DNA of 14,722 nucleotides. Origin: Candidatus Onthocola stercoravium. Lineage in GTDB: Bacteria > Bacillota_I > Bacilli_A > RF39 > UBA660. The notes under the pieces are model-generated. The model was given only the letters and a program-made list of their open reading frames with translations. It searched no databases and was not told where the DNA came from. Shown in pieces: positions 1 to 6,137 of this stretch; position 1 is the stretch's first letter, and the number at the start of each line of letters is the position of its first letter. Made by a program: the position numbers and the translations under genes. Where the stretch lies: positions 1-14,722 of the forward strand of contig DVHV01000090.1 of NCBI GenBank assembly GCA_018711775.1. Direction: 5' to 3'.

Positions 1-131
1 ATCAATATTTAAAAAAACAATTTGTTGATAAATATATGAAAAAGTTATATGTTTTGGAATTAGAATTAAAAAAAGTACATGTAATGGAATTAACTGATGA
101 AATAGAGGAAGAAAGAGGGAAAAGTAGATAA
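1..131 (+). CDS. C-terminal tail of an unidentified protein (partial, start outside window)
   Basis: An open frame runs in from the left edge (first full codon at 3) and ends at TAA 129-131, giving the last 42 residues of a protein. The tail is highly charged and probably helical, with lysine-rich and glutamate-rich stretches and the end EIEEERGKSR. No cysteine, membrane segment or known motif is visible. The stop shares its last A with the ATG of the next gene (TAATG), which suggests translational coupling and one operon. The family cannot be named from this fragment. The overlap and codon use make a real gene likely. Confidence 0.6.
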   Translation, partial: QYLKKQFVDKYMKKLYVLELELKKVHVMELTDEIEEERGKSR

Positions 132-427
132 TGAAAAAATTAGACAAGAAAAAAACTATTTTAATGGGGATTTTGTTGTTAGTTGCTGTTGTTCTTTTAT
201 TTGTCTACGTTAATTATTTTAGAACATTTACAGTAACTTTTAATGTTCGTATTGGAGCGGGTATTGCCACTCAAGAAGTACGCATCGGTGATACAGTTGC
301 TAAACCTACCGATCCCACTGCAGATGGTTATACATTTTTAGGTTGGTATGTTGATGGTGAAGAATATGATTTTAATACCCCAGTAAAAGATGATATAACT
401 ATTACTGCTGAATGGGAAGAAAATTAA
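131..427 (+). CDS. Small membrane-anchored protein with one InlB B-repeat (Listeria-Bacteroides repeat)
   Basis: This 98-residue protein has a lysine-rich N-terminus (MKKLDKKK), one membrane helix at about residues 9-30 and a single extracytoplasmic repeat at about 33-96. The repeat shows the family pattern: a VTFN strand, an IGDTVAKPTDPT turn, GYTFLGWYVDGE, and a closing ITAEWEEN. Such beta-grasp-like repeats normally occur in tandem in long Gram-positive surface proteins; here one copy sits directly on a membrane anchor. The expected topology is N-terminus inside and repeat outside. An AGAGGGA Shine-Dalgarno lies about 12 nt before the ATG, which overlaps the upstream stop. No LPxTG motif is present. 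Partner and function are unknown; the domain call is confident. Confidence 0.85.
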   Translation: MKKLDKKKTILMGILLLVAVVLLFVYVNYFRTFTVTFNVRIGAGIATQEVRIGDTVAKPTDPTADGYTFLGWYVDGEEYDFNTPVKDDITITAEWEEN

Positions 428-428
428 G

Positions 429-459
429 AACTATAGATGTTTCAACATTTATAGTTTTT
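429..459 (+). terminator. Intrinsic terminator after the InlB-repeat gene
   Basis: Arms 429-441 (AACTATAGATGTT) and 444-456 (AACATTTATAGTT) pair over 13 positions with a single G-U wobble. The innermost pairs probably open to give a 4-nt or larger loop, and the 3' arm runs into a T-rich tract. It starts 2 nt after the stop codon. Confidence 0.8.
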
Positions 460-607
460 ATTTGCTAAAATTAGACAAAATCAATTGAAGAAAATGAAAA
501 AAATGGCGAAGAAAAAGGTAATGTCTTATTATGTCAAATTGACCAATTTTATCTTGATATATTCTATGTTTTTTGTTAGAATGATTTTCAGGATGTGAAA
601 ATAATAA
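460..607 (+). other. Intergenic stretch with no confident gene
   Basis: The region from 460 to 733 (about 270 nt) holds no well-supported gene apart from the short frame at 608-697. A weak promoter-like pair is present: TTGACC at 539-544 and TTCTAT at 562-567, spacing 17. A 34-codon frame at 494-598 is also open but lacks a good ribosome binding site. It may be decayed coding sequence or the leader of the downstream unit. Confidence 0.4.
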
Positions 608-697
608 ATGCGAGAAGATAAAGTTGGTACAGTTGGCAAAACTGTAATTTTAGTTGTTTTAATATTATTATATTTTACAAGTCTATTGGCATTTTAA
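608..697 (+). CDS. Possible 29-residue single-pass membrane peptide
   Basis: An ATG-started frame of 29 codons begins MREDKVGTVGK, continues with an uninterrupted hydrophobic run of about 18 residues (VILVVLILLYFTSLLAF) and ends in TAA at 695-697. A short charged head plus one helix is typical of real small membrane proteins. AGGA at 590-593 could be its Shine-Dalgarno, but the spacing of about 14 nt is long. A hairpin begins at the stop codon and overlaps the RBS of the following phosphodiesterase, so the frame could also be a leader peptide. At this AT content a 29-codon frame has a real chance of being random. Confidence 0.3.
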   Translation: MREDKVGTVGKTVILVVLILLYFTSLLAF

Positions 698-733
698 AAA
701 AATACTCTAATAAAATTTATTAGGTGTTTTTTT
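697..733 (+). terminator. Hairpin with T-tract; its 3' arm contains the RBS of the next gene
   Basis: CTAATAAA (707-714) pairs with TTTATTAG (716-723). The stem can extend through the A-run and TAC on the left against GTG and seven Ts (727-733) on the right, with one bulge. The T-tract ends immediately before the ATG at 734, and the only Shine-Dalgarno, AGGTG at 722-726, lies in or beside the 3' arm. It can therefore act as a terminator for upstream transcripts and could occlude the RBS in read-through RNA. Confidence 0.6.
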
Positions 734-1321
734 ATGAAATTTATTGCTCATCGGGGTCTTTGGAATGAAAATGTTAAACCTAATTCTTATGAAGCAATTT
801 TAACTGGTTTAAATAGTGACAAATACATTGGTATAGAAACAGACGTAAGAGTTACTAAAGATGGAGTGTTTATTTTATATCATGATGCTTTATATAATGG
901 TTCTTTAGTTAAAAATGTATTGTATAAAGAAATCAAAGATGATACATGTAAGTTAGAGGATATTTTAAAAATTAAGAGTGATAAAATATTTTTGCTTGAA
1001 ATAAAAGACTTTCAAATGAATGTAAAAAGATTTTTAAAACTATTAAATAAATATAAAAGAAATATCATGCTTATGTCTTTTGATAATAAAATAATTGCAA
1101 AAACAAGAAAAGAAACTTCTAACTATAAAGTAGGTGTTTTAAATTATATTTTAAACAGTGACTCTGATTATTATTTTGATTTTATTTGTTTACTTGATGC
1201 TTTTAGTAGTAATCTAATTATTGAAAGTTTTAAAAAGAGAAACATCGAAGTATTAATTTATGGAACAATAAAACCTAATCAAAATTTGACATATATTATA
1301 GATGATTATAAAATTGTCTGA
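734..1321 (+). CDS. Short glycerophosphodiester phosphodiesterase (GDPD) family protein
   Basis: This 195-residue cytoplasmic protein belongs to the GDPD TIM-barrel family, which hydrolyses glycerophosphodiesters to glycerol-3-phosphate and an alcohol. Visible active-site elements are the N-terminal HRG (His6, Arg7), the metal-binding ExD in GIETDVR (Glu35, Asp37), the catalytic His50 in LYHD, and ExK in LLEIKD (Glu89, Lys91). The usual PENT box is degenerate (KPNSYEA, residues 15-21). Family members are usually about 240-250 residues, so this one is compact. The last residues, YIIDDYKIV, may match the terminal IITDxP motif, in which case it is complete. The same frame reopens after the TGA and runs to 1609, so a nonsense-truncated longer protein remains possible. 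The start is ATG with AGGTG and a seven-T spacer. No signal peptide is seen. Confidence 0.85.
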   Translation: MKFIAHRGLWNENVKPNSYEAILTGLNSDKYIGIETDVRVTKDGVFILYHDALYNGSLVKNVLYKEIKDDTCKLEDILKIKSDKIFLLEIKDFQMNVKRFLKLLNKYKRNIMLMSFDNKIIAKTRKETSNYKVGVLNYILNSDSDYYFDFICLLDAFSSNLIIESFKKRNIEVLIYGTIKPNQNLTYIIDDYKIV

Positions 1322-1322
1322 T

Positions 1323-1350
1323 TTGTTGTAAAACACGATGATGTTATAAT
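1323..1350 (+). promoter_or_regulatory. Sigma-A-type promoter with extended -10
   Basis: TTGTTG (1323-1328), a 16-nt spacer and TATAAT (1345-1350) preceded by TGt (1342-1344) form a good extended -10 promoter. It starts just after the GDPD stop. Transcription should begin near 1357, about 19 nt before the TTG of the reading frame at 1376. Confidence 0.55.
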
Positions 1351-1375
1351 AAATGATAATCTACAGTTAAAATCT

Positions 1376-1609
1376 TTGTGCTCTGATAATTGTAAAAAAT
1401 GTAGAAAAATTTTATATTATAAACATTATTATAAAAATCATGTAAGAGTTAACTTGGTTTTTGCTGATGCTCGATTCAAAGTAATTTTAGAAAAAAGGGA
1501 TAAATATATTTTATTAATAACGAGATATTATATTAAGTCTGATTATATGTTAAACAAAGAAATTAATCGTGCTAAATTATTTGAAAAACAGAAAACGCCA
1601 TTAGATTAG
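1376..1609 (+). CDS. Unrecognised 77-codon protein with N-terminal cysteine cluster
   Basis: A frame opening at TTG 1376 codes for 77 residues. The N-terminus is CxxxCxxC (CSDNCKKC); a basic, tyrosine-rich region follows (ILYYKHYYKNH), then alternating strands (VNLVFADARFKVILEKRDKYILLITRYYI, here split as VNLVFADARF and DKYILLITRYYI), and a charged tail with NKEINRAKLFEKQ. I do not recognise the family. A promoter at 1323-1350 and a hairpin containing the stop codon suggest an independent short transcript. No Shine-Dalgarno precedes the TTG, so the true start is uncertain. The frame is continuous with the GDPD frame except for the TGA at 1319-1321: about 95 sense codons lie between the two stops, far more than expected by chance here. 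It is either a separate small gene or the severed tail of a longer protein. Confidence 0.45.
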   Translation: MCSDNCKKCRKILYYKHYYKNHVRVNLVFADARFKVILEKRDKYILLITRYYIKSDYMLNKEINRAKLFEKQKTPLD

Positions 1610-1626
1610 GTTCTAATGACGTTTTC
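1591..1626 (+). terminator. Long hairpin overlapping the end of the 77-codon frame
   Basis: GAAAACGCCATTAGA (1591-1605) pairs with TCTAATGACGTTTTC (1612-1626) with one mismatch around a 6-nt loop. The TAG stop (1607-1609) lies in the loop. No proper T-run follows on the + strand, but the - strand has a short T-run beyond the stem. It may be a weak or bidirectional terminator, or an RNA-stabilising end. Confidence 0.55.
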
Positions 1627-1666
1627 AGAATCTCCTTTTACCATAAGTAAATGAGTTAAGTTTATT

Positions 1667-1705
1667 GTAATACAAATTTAAGAAAATGTCACACTTTTGT
1701 ATTAC
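1667..1705. repeat. Perfect 10-bp inverted repeat, 19-nt spacer
   Basis: GTAATACAAA (1667-1676) and TTTGTATTAC (1696-1705) are exact inverted copies. They lie in the 1627-1838 non-coding region, about 70 nt upstream of the ABC operon promoter. No T-run follows. It could be a protein-binding site or a weak RNA hairpin. A separate perfect 16-bp palindrome, AATTTTAA/TTAAAATT, lies at 1722-1737. Confidence 0.4.
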
Positions 1706-1773
1706 TAATAATAGTATATACAATTTTAATTAAAATTATACATTAAATATATTTTCTGTGTTTAATTTTTTTC

Positions 1774-1802
1774 TTGCATAAATGAAAATAGTATGATATA
1801 TT
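1774..1802 (+). promoter_or_regulatory. Promoter of the ABC-permease-GntR operon
   Basis: TTGCAT (1774-1779), a 17-nt spacer and TATATT (1797-1802), with TGa directly before the -10 (1794-1796). The predicted transcription start falls near 1809, inside the palindrome that follows. Confidence 0.7.
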
Positions 1803-1806
1803 TTAA

Positions 1807-1829
1807 TTGTACTAGAACAAATAGTACAA
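1807..1829. promoter_or_regulatory. Putative YtrA/GntR operator, TTGTACTA-N7-TAGTACAA
   Basis: A perfect 8-bp inverted repeat (1807-1814 and 1822-1829) with a 7-nt centre covers the predicted transcription start and touches the AAGGAGG Shine-Dalgarno (1828-1834). A GTACTA/TAGTAC core resembles, from memory, operators of YtrA-subfamily GntR repressors, and a YtrA-like gene closes this operon. Binding here would block transcription initiation. I see no second copy upstream of the other ABC operon. Confidence 0.65.
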
Positions 1830-1838
1830 GGAGGATAT

Positions 1839-2723
1839 ATGATTGAAATCAAAAATTTAAAGAAAAGCTTTGATACTAATGTAGTTTTGTCTGATTTGTG
1901 TTCAAATATCCCAGATAATGCTATTTATGGTTTAATTGGAGCAAATGGTTCGGGAAAATCAACACTGTTAAGATTAATTAATAGTATTTATAAGCCTGAT
2001 GAGGGAACTATTCTTATCGATGGAGTTAGTTCCTATGATAATGAAGAGGTAAAAAAGGAAATGGTATTTGTACCAGATGACTTATATTTTTATCCAGGAT
2101 ATAGCCTATATGATACTGCTAAGTTTTATCAAGCGATGTATCCGAAATTTAATTTAGAATTTGTCTTTGATACAGCCAGAAAATTAAAACTAGATTTTAA
2201 TAAGAGTATTAATACATTTTCTAAAGGAATGCGTCGTCAGTGTGCAATTATTTGTGCTTTAGCTACTAATGCTAAATATATTTTCTTTGATGAAACATTT
2301 GATGGTATCGATCCTGTAGTGCGCCAATACTTTAAAAAACTTATTGCCAAACAAATGACTAAACAGGATACAACTATTATCATGACATCACACAACTTAA
2401 GAGAATTAGAAGACATTTGTGATAACTTAGGATTAATATCAGAACATAAGATATTGTTTGAAAGTGATGTTAATTCTCTAAAGACTGATATGATAAAAGT
2501 TCAAATATCTTTTAAGAATGATTTTGATGAATCGCTATTTGCTAAACTAGATGTATTATCCTTTAAAAAGATTGGTAAAGTAGCCACTTTAATTATTAAA
2601 GATAAAAAGGGCAGTAAAAAGTATTTGGAAAGTTTAAAACCAGTGATACTTGATTATTTGCCACTTACTTTAGAAGAGATATTTATCTATCAAATGGAGG
2701 CTTTAGGATATGAATTCAACTAA
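1839..2723 (+). CDS. ABC transporter ATP-binding protein (YtrB/BcrA-like)
   Basis: This 294-residue cytoplasmic ATPase powers the permease encoded next. Motifs in order: Walker A GANGSGKS (34-41), a Q-loop region reading VFVPDD (77-82) without the usual glutamine, a divergent signature FSKGMRRQ (127-134), Walker B YIFFDE (147-152) with the D-loop GIDP, and the switch histidine His185 in TSHNL. The last 90 residues or so are an accessory C-terminal domain common in export-type ATPases of antibiotic-resistance and GntR-linked modules. The start is ATG with AAGGAGG 4 nt upstream. The end overlaps the permease start by 14 nt, so the two are translationally coupled. Expression is probably controlled by the operator at 1807-1829. 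The substrate is unknown; comparison with ytr systems suggests envelope-stress or peptide-antibiotic export. Confidence 0.9.
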   Translation: MIEIKNLKKSFDTNVVLSDLCSNIPDNAIYGLIGANGSGKSTLLRLINSIYKPDEGTILIDGVSSYDNEEVKKEMVFVPDDLYFYPGYSLYDTAKFYQAMYPKFNLEFVFDTARKLKLDFNKSINTFSKGMRRQCAIICALATNAKYIFFDETFDGIDPVVRQYFKKLIAKQMTKQDTTIIMTSHNLRELEDICDNLGLISEHKILFESDVNSLKTDMIKVQISFKNDFDESLFAKLDVLSFKKIGKVATLIIKDKKGSKKYLESLKPVILDYLPLTLEEIFIYQMEALGYEFN

Positions 2724-4533
2724 ACTTTTTAACTTTAAATATTTATGGCAAAACATCAAAAAATCAAAATCAATAATTATATTTTTGATGTGTGCAATTC
2801 CTTTTATAAATTTATGGATTGTTGGCTTAAATTCTTTAAATGCTAATTTTGTCTTAGACTTTACAGGAATTAGTAATATAACTGCTATTTTATCTTTCTT
2901 TTTTCCAAGTTTATTAGCATATATATTATTTGGCTTTGTTTTTAAGAAAAAAACTGTCGATTTTATAATGTCTCAACCGATTACGAGAAAAAAGATTTAT
3001 GTATCTAATATATTCGGGGGTATAATAATATTATTAATTACTGTACTAATTACGACACTTGGTTTTGGTTTATTATCATTATTTACTAAGATATATATTC
3101 CACTCGGGGCATTAATAGATTATTTTATCTATTGGTTAATTACTTACATATTTGTCTTTTTAATCTCTTCTTTAGCAATATGTTTCGCAGGCAATATGAT
3201 GAGTTCTTTAGTAGTATTACTTTTACTTTTGTTCTTATTTCCAACAATTAGTTATGTTAATTATACTTTTAAATATTTAAACAATAATGCCATATATGTA
3301 TGTACTGATGAAGAATGTATCCCTGATAGAGAAATATATTGTTTAAATAGCACAGATAATTGTGAAGTCATTGATGAAAGTAGAATAAATTATTATTTCT
3401 ATTATAACTTTACAAGTAATTTATCTACTCCAGTTAATTATTGGGCCACTTCAGAATTTAGTACCCCTAGCATAATTAAAACAGCAATCCTTTCTTTAAT
3501 CTATTTAGTTTTAGGATATTATGCTTTTAAATATCGGAAAATGGAAGATAGTGAAGTAAGTTTTAAAAATAAGTATTTGTATGAAATTATAAAAATTGCT
3601 ACATTTATACCAGTAACTTTTATTGCTTATACAATGTCATCTGATAATTCTGCTTATATACTGATTAGTTTAGTTATATGTTTAGGTTATTATTTTGTTT
3701 ATGATTTAGTTTTAAACAGAGTAATTAAAGATCCAGTAAAGTTAATTTTAAAATCAATTATTGTAACTGCTTTAATATTTATTATTTATATTATAGCAAA
3801 TAGTGTTTATGCAAATAATACTCCAGTTATTGAATCAATTGATGAAGTTACTGTAACTTATAATGATGCAAAACTAGGAATAAGCCAATCTATTTCAGTA
3901 ACCGATGAAGTTTTAATCAACAAACTAATAAGGGGTGAAGATAGTGTAGGAATGGCCAATTATATAGTAGATATAGAAATTGAAGATAAATATTACACAT
4001 ATCGCAATGTATCAAATGACACCTATAACGAGTTGATAAATTATGCTGAAGAAAACAATCTTGGAGAAAAATTTACAACAGATAATATAGTTTATGTTGC
4101 TTCATTACTAGACCCTTCGATAAGTGTTTCATTAAATGAAGAATTTAAAGAGGATTTAGTAGAATATATTAATAATTATGAAACACCAGAAGCTCCTGAT
4201 AATTTATTCATTAGTATTTATAAATATGAAAATCATGAGTTAAAAAGAATTGATTTAAAAATAAATGATAATTTAAATTTGCTAAATCATATTAAAACAT
4301 CCTTTAATGATCATTTTATTAAAAACTTTGATGGCGATGAAATTAGAATAGCAGGGACTGATGGAACTGATAATTATGAAGAAGAAAACCAAGTGCTTAA
4401 TAAAAATCAAGATAGATTATTAGAATTTTTAAAAGAACATAAAAATGATGAAATAGATGGCGAATATGTGATATTATATTATGAGACAGAAAGATATATA
4501 ACAAATCGGGATGTTTTTTTGCAGAGTATATGA
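2710..4533 (+). CDS. ABC-2-type permease with large C-terminal extracytoplasmic domain
   Basis: This 607-residue integral membrane protein is the partner of the preceding ATPase. Hydrophobic segments lie at about 21-40, 57-78, 101-125, 132-158, 163-183, 253-273, 291-309, 315-332 and 346-367. The loop between the fifth and sixth helices (184-252) carries four cysteines (198, 203, 211, 218), probably facing outside. After the last helix about 240 hydrophilic residues (368-607) form a soluble domain, beginning near TPVIESIDEVTVTYND. Large soluble C-termini occur in some Firmicute ABC-2 permeases next to YtrA regulators; I cannot assign a domain name. The cytoplasmic stretch FKKKTVDFIMSQPITRKKIY is typical of ABC-2 permeases. 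The ATG overlaps the ATPase by 14 nt and GGAGG lies upstream. A single permease is present, so a homodimer is likely. Confidence 0.85.
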   Translation: MNSTKLFNFKYLWQNIKKSKSIIIFLMCAIPFINLWIVGLNSLNANFVLDFTGISNITAILSFFFPSLLAYILFGFVFKKKTVDFIMSQPITRKKIYVSNIFGGIIILLITVLITTLGFGLLSLFTKIYIPLGALIDYFIYWLITYIFVFLISSLAICFAGNMMSSLVVLLLLLFLFPTISYVNYTFKYLNNNAIYVCTDEECIPDREIYCLNSTDNCEVIDESRINYYFYYNFTSNLSTPVNYWATSEFSTPSIIKTAILSLIYLVLGYYAFKYRKMEDSEVSFKNKYLYEIIKIATFIPVTFIAYTMSSDNSAYILISLVICLGYYFVYDLVLNRVIKDPVKLILKSIIVTALIFIIYIIANSVYANNTPVIESIDEVTVTYNDAKLGISQSISVTDEVLINKLIRGEDSVGMANYIVDIEIEDKYYTYRNVSNDTYNELINYAEENNLGEKFTTDNIVYVASLLDPSISVSLNEEFKEDLVEYINNYETPEAPDNLFISIYKYENHELKRIDLKINDNLNLLNHIKTSFNDHFIKNFDGDEIRIAGTDGTDNYEEENQVLNKNQDRLLEFLKEHKNDEIDGEYVILYYETERYITNRDVFLQSI

Positions 4534-4561
4534 TTTATACTTCAAAATAGGAGTGGTTTTT

Positions 4562-4918
4562 TTGAATATCAATATTGATTATCAAAGTAGAGTACCCATA
4601 TATGAGCAAGTAGTTTTAGAAATTGAAAAAATGGTTGCTCTAGGGGTATTAAATCCAGGAGATCAAATTTCTTCCATTAGAGATTTAGCATGTGAGTTAG
4701 GACTTAATCCAAATACAATAAAAAAGGCCTATGACACTTTAGAACAAAAAGGAGTAATTATATCTAAATCGACGAAAGGAACGTTTATTACTGATAATGT
4801 TGCTAAAGTAAAGGATAGAAAAATAGATAGCATTATTGATGAAGTAAAAGAAAAAATACAAGAATTAGAAAATATTGGCTTAACCAAAAAAGAAATAAGT
4901 AAAAGACTTAAGTTATAG
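4562..4918 (+). CDS. GntR-family transcriptional regulator, YtrA subfamily
   Basis: This 118-residue DNA-binding repressor has a winged helix-turn-helix: PIYEQVVLEIEKM (12-24), GDQISSIRDLACELGLN (33-49), NTIKKAYDTLEQKGVI (51-66), and the wing STKGTFI (70-76). Only a short helical tail follows, with no ligand-binding domain, which is the mark of the YtrA subfamily. The start is taken as TTG 4562: AGGAG (4549-4553) lies 8 nt upstream and the protein then begins NINIDYQSRVPIYEQ like its relatives. The in-frame ATG at 4511 would add 17 atypical residues and overlap the permease. It is last in the ABC operon and probably represses it through the palindrome at 1807-1829. The inducer is unknown. Confidence 0.9.
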   Translation: MNINIDYQSRVPIYEQVVLEIEKMVALGVLNPGDQISSIRDLACELGLNPNTIKKAYDTLEQKGVIISKSTKGTFITDNVAKVKDRKIDSIIDEVKEKIQELENIGLTKKEISKRLKL

Positions 4919-4954
4919 TTTATAAAATGCAAGTTGTAAATATTAAAATAAAAG

Positions 4955-4998
4955 CTGATAAATATGTCAAACAAAATGATAGTTTATCAGTTTTTTTT
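4955..4998 (+). terminator. Intrinsic terminator of the ABC-GntR operon
   Basis: CTGATAAA (4955-4962) pairs with TTTATCAG (4983-4990), followed by eight Ts (4991-4998). The 20-nt loop may contain a minor TCA/TGA inner stem. It separates the regulator from the murG transcription unit. Confidence 0.85.
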
Positions 4999-5006
4999 CT
5001 AAAAAG

Positions 5007-5036
5007 TTATAAATATTTTCTTATTTAGTGTATAAT
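5007..5036 (+). promoter_or_regulatory. Promoter of the murG cluster
   Basis: A consensus TATAAT lies at 5031-5036; the -35 region (TTATAA, 5007-5012, spacing 18) is poor. Transcription should start near 5043, where the AAGGTGAT Shine-Dalgarno begins, so the leader would be only about 12 nt. Confidence 0.5.
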
Positions 5037-5054
5037 TATATCAAGGTGATTGAA

Positions 5055-6137
5055 TTGAAGATTATCGTTTCGGCTGGAGGTACAGGTGGACATATTTATC
5101 CAGCTTTAGCAATTATAAAAAAATTTCAAGAATGTGAAAAAAATTTGGAAGTACTTTACATTGGCACTCATGATCGAATGGAAAAAGACATTGTCCCGAA
5201 AAAGGGAATTAAATATGAAGCCATTGAGATATATGGTTTTAGTAAAACCCAAATAATAAGAGATTTTAAAAATGTATTTTTAATTAATAAAGCTATAAAA
5301 AAGTGTAAAAATATCATGGAAGAATTTAAACCTGATGTTGTTATTGGTGTTGGGGGATATGTAACATACCCAGTAATTAGAGCAGCTCATAAGTTAGGAA
5401 TAAAGACCTTTATTCATGAACAAAATAGCATTGCAGGTAAGAGTAATATTACACTGGCTAAATATGTCGATTTAGTTGGAGTATCTTTCAAAAATTCTAA
5501 AGACTATTTTAAAACTGCTAGAAAAGTTATTTATACAGGAAATCCTTGCGGAGAAAATGCTCTTACAATTCCCAAGATATCCAAGACCACACTAGGTTTT
5601 AAAGAATCTGATAAATTAATTGTAATTGTAGCAGGTTCACTTGGTAGTAGCACTTTTAATGAGAAGTTTAAAGCATTTTTACAAATTGTTGGAGATGAAG
5701 AATATAAAATACTATATGTAACTGGTAAAGCATACTATAATGATTTTATTAAAAACACAAAATTTCCTAAAAATGTTAAAGTAGTACCATATTTCGATAA
5801 TCTAGCGGGATTAATGAAAGATACATACTTACTTATAAGTAGAGCTGGAGCCAGTACAATTAGTGAAATATTGGCTTTAAAAATCCCTAGTATTTTAATT
5901 CCTAGTCCATATGTAGCTAATAATCATCAATATTATAATGCTTTGGATTTAGTTAATATGGGTGTTGCTGAGTTAATAGAAGAAAAAAATCTTACTACCG
6001 ATTTAATTCAAGTGTCAATTAATGAACTAGTTAACAATAAAGACAAGTATGATGAACTAAAGAAAAATTTGGAAAAGTTAAATAACAAGAGTTCATCGAC
6101 GATTATTTATGAAAGTATTAAGGAAATGCTAAAATGA
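5055..6137 (+). CDS. murG: UDP-N-acetylglucosamine:lipid I transferase MurG
   Basis: MurG transfers GlcNAc from UDP-GlcNAc to lipid I at the inner membrane face, making lipid II. The 360-residue product matches the usual length. Motifs: GGTGGHIYPA (8-17) in the N-terminal Rossmann domain, GVGGYVTYPVIRAA, IHEQNSIAGKSN, the linker/C-domain VAGSLGSSTFNE (usually GGSQGA), and the UDP-sugar site SRAGASTISE...LIPSPYVANNHQ. The start is TTG 5055: it gives the canonical MKIIVSAGGTGGH and has AAGGTGAT 4 nt upstream. An in-frame GTG at 5028 would put the start upstream of the predicted transcription start. The gene ends in an ATGA overlap with murB. It is first in the wall/division operon and is not preceded by murD or ftsW in this window. 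Confidence 0.95.
   Translation: MKIIVSAGGTGGHIYPALAIIKKFQECEKNLEVLYIGTHDRMEKDIVPKKGIKYEAIEIYGFSKTQIIRDFKNVFLINKAIKKCKNIMEEFKPDVVIGVGGYVTYPVIRAAHKLGIKTFIHEQNSIAGKSNITLAKYVDLVGVSFKNSKDYFKTARKVIYTGNPCGENALTIPKISKTTLGFKESDKLIVIVAGSLGSSTFNEKFKAFLQIVGDEEYKILYVTGKAYYNDFIKNTKFPKNVKVVPYFDNLAGLMKDTYLLISRAGASTISEILALKIPSILIPSPYVANNHQYYNALDLVNMGVAELIEEKNLTTDLIQVSINELVNNKDKYDELKKNLEKLNNKSSSTIIYESIKEMLK

Noticed and set aside
494..598. 34-codon frame with a lysine-rich head and hydrophobic stretch
   Set aside because: No convincing ribosome binding site, short, and a frame of this length is likely by chance at this AT content.
1319..1321. TGA decoded as tryptophan (code 4) or selenocysteine
   Set aside because: TGA ends murG, murB, queH and the first permease exactly where the next gene starts, so it is a normal stop. 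No convincing stem directly after this TGA supports a selenocysteine element.
4511..4561. Longer GntR regulator starting at ATG 4511
   Set aside because: The extra residues are unlike the family, the start lies inside the permease gene, and AGGAG is spaced correctly for TTG 4562.
4729..4974. Open frame on the - strand opposite the GntR gene
   Set aside because: It mirrors a well-supported coding gene and its terminator; the product is a low-complexity hydrophobic shadow.
5028..5054. Longer MurG starting at GTG 5028
   Set aside because: It would overlap the promoter -10 and add nine residues not found before the canonical MKIIVSAGGTGGH start; TTG 5055 has the Shine-Dalgarno.
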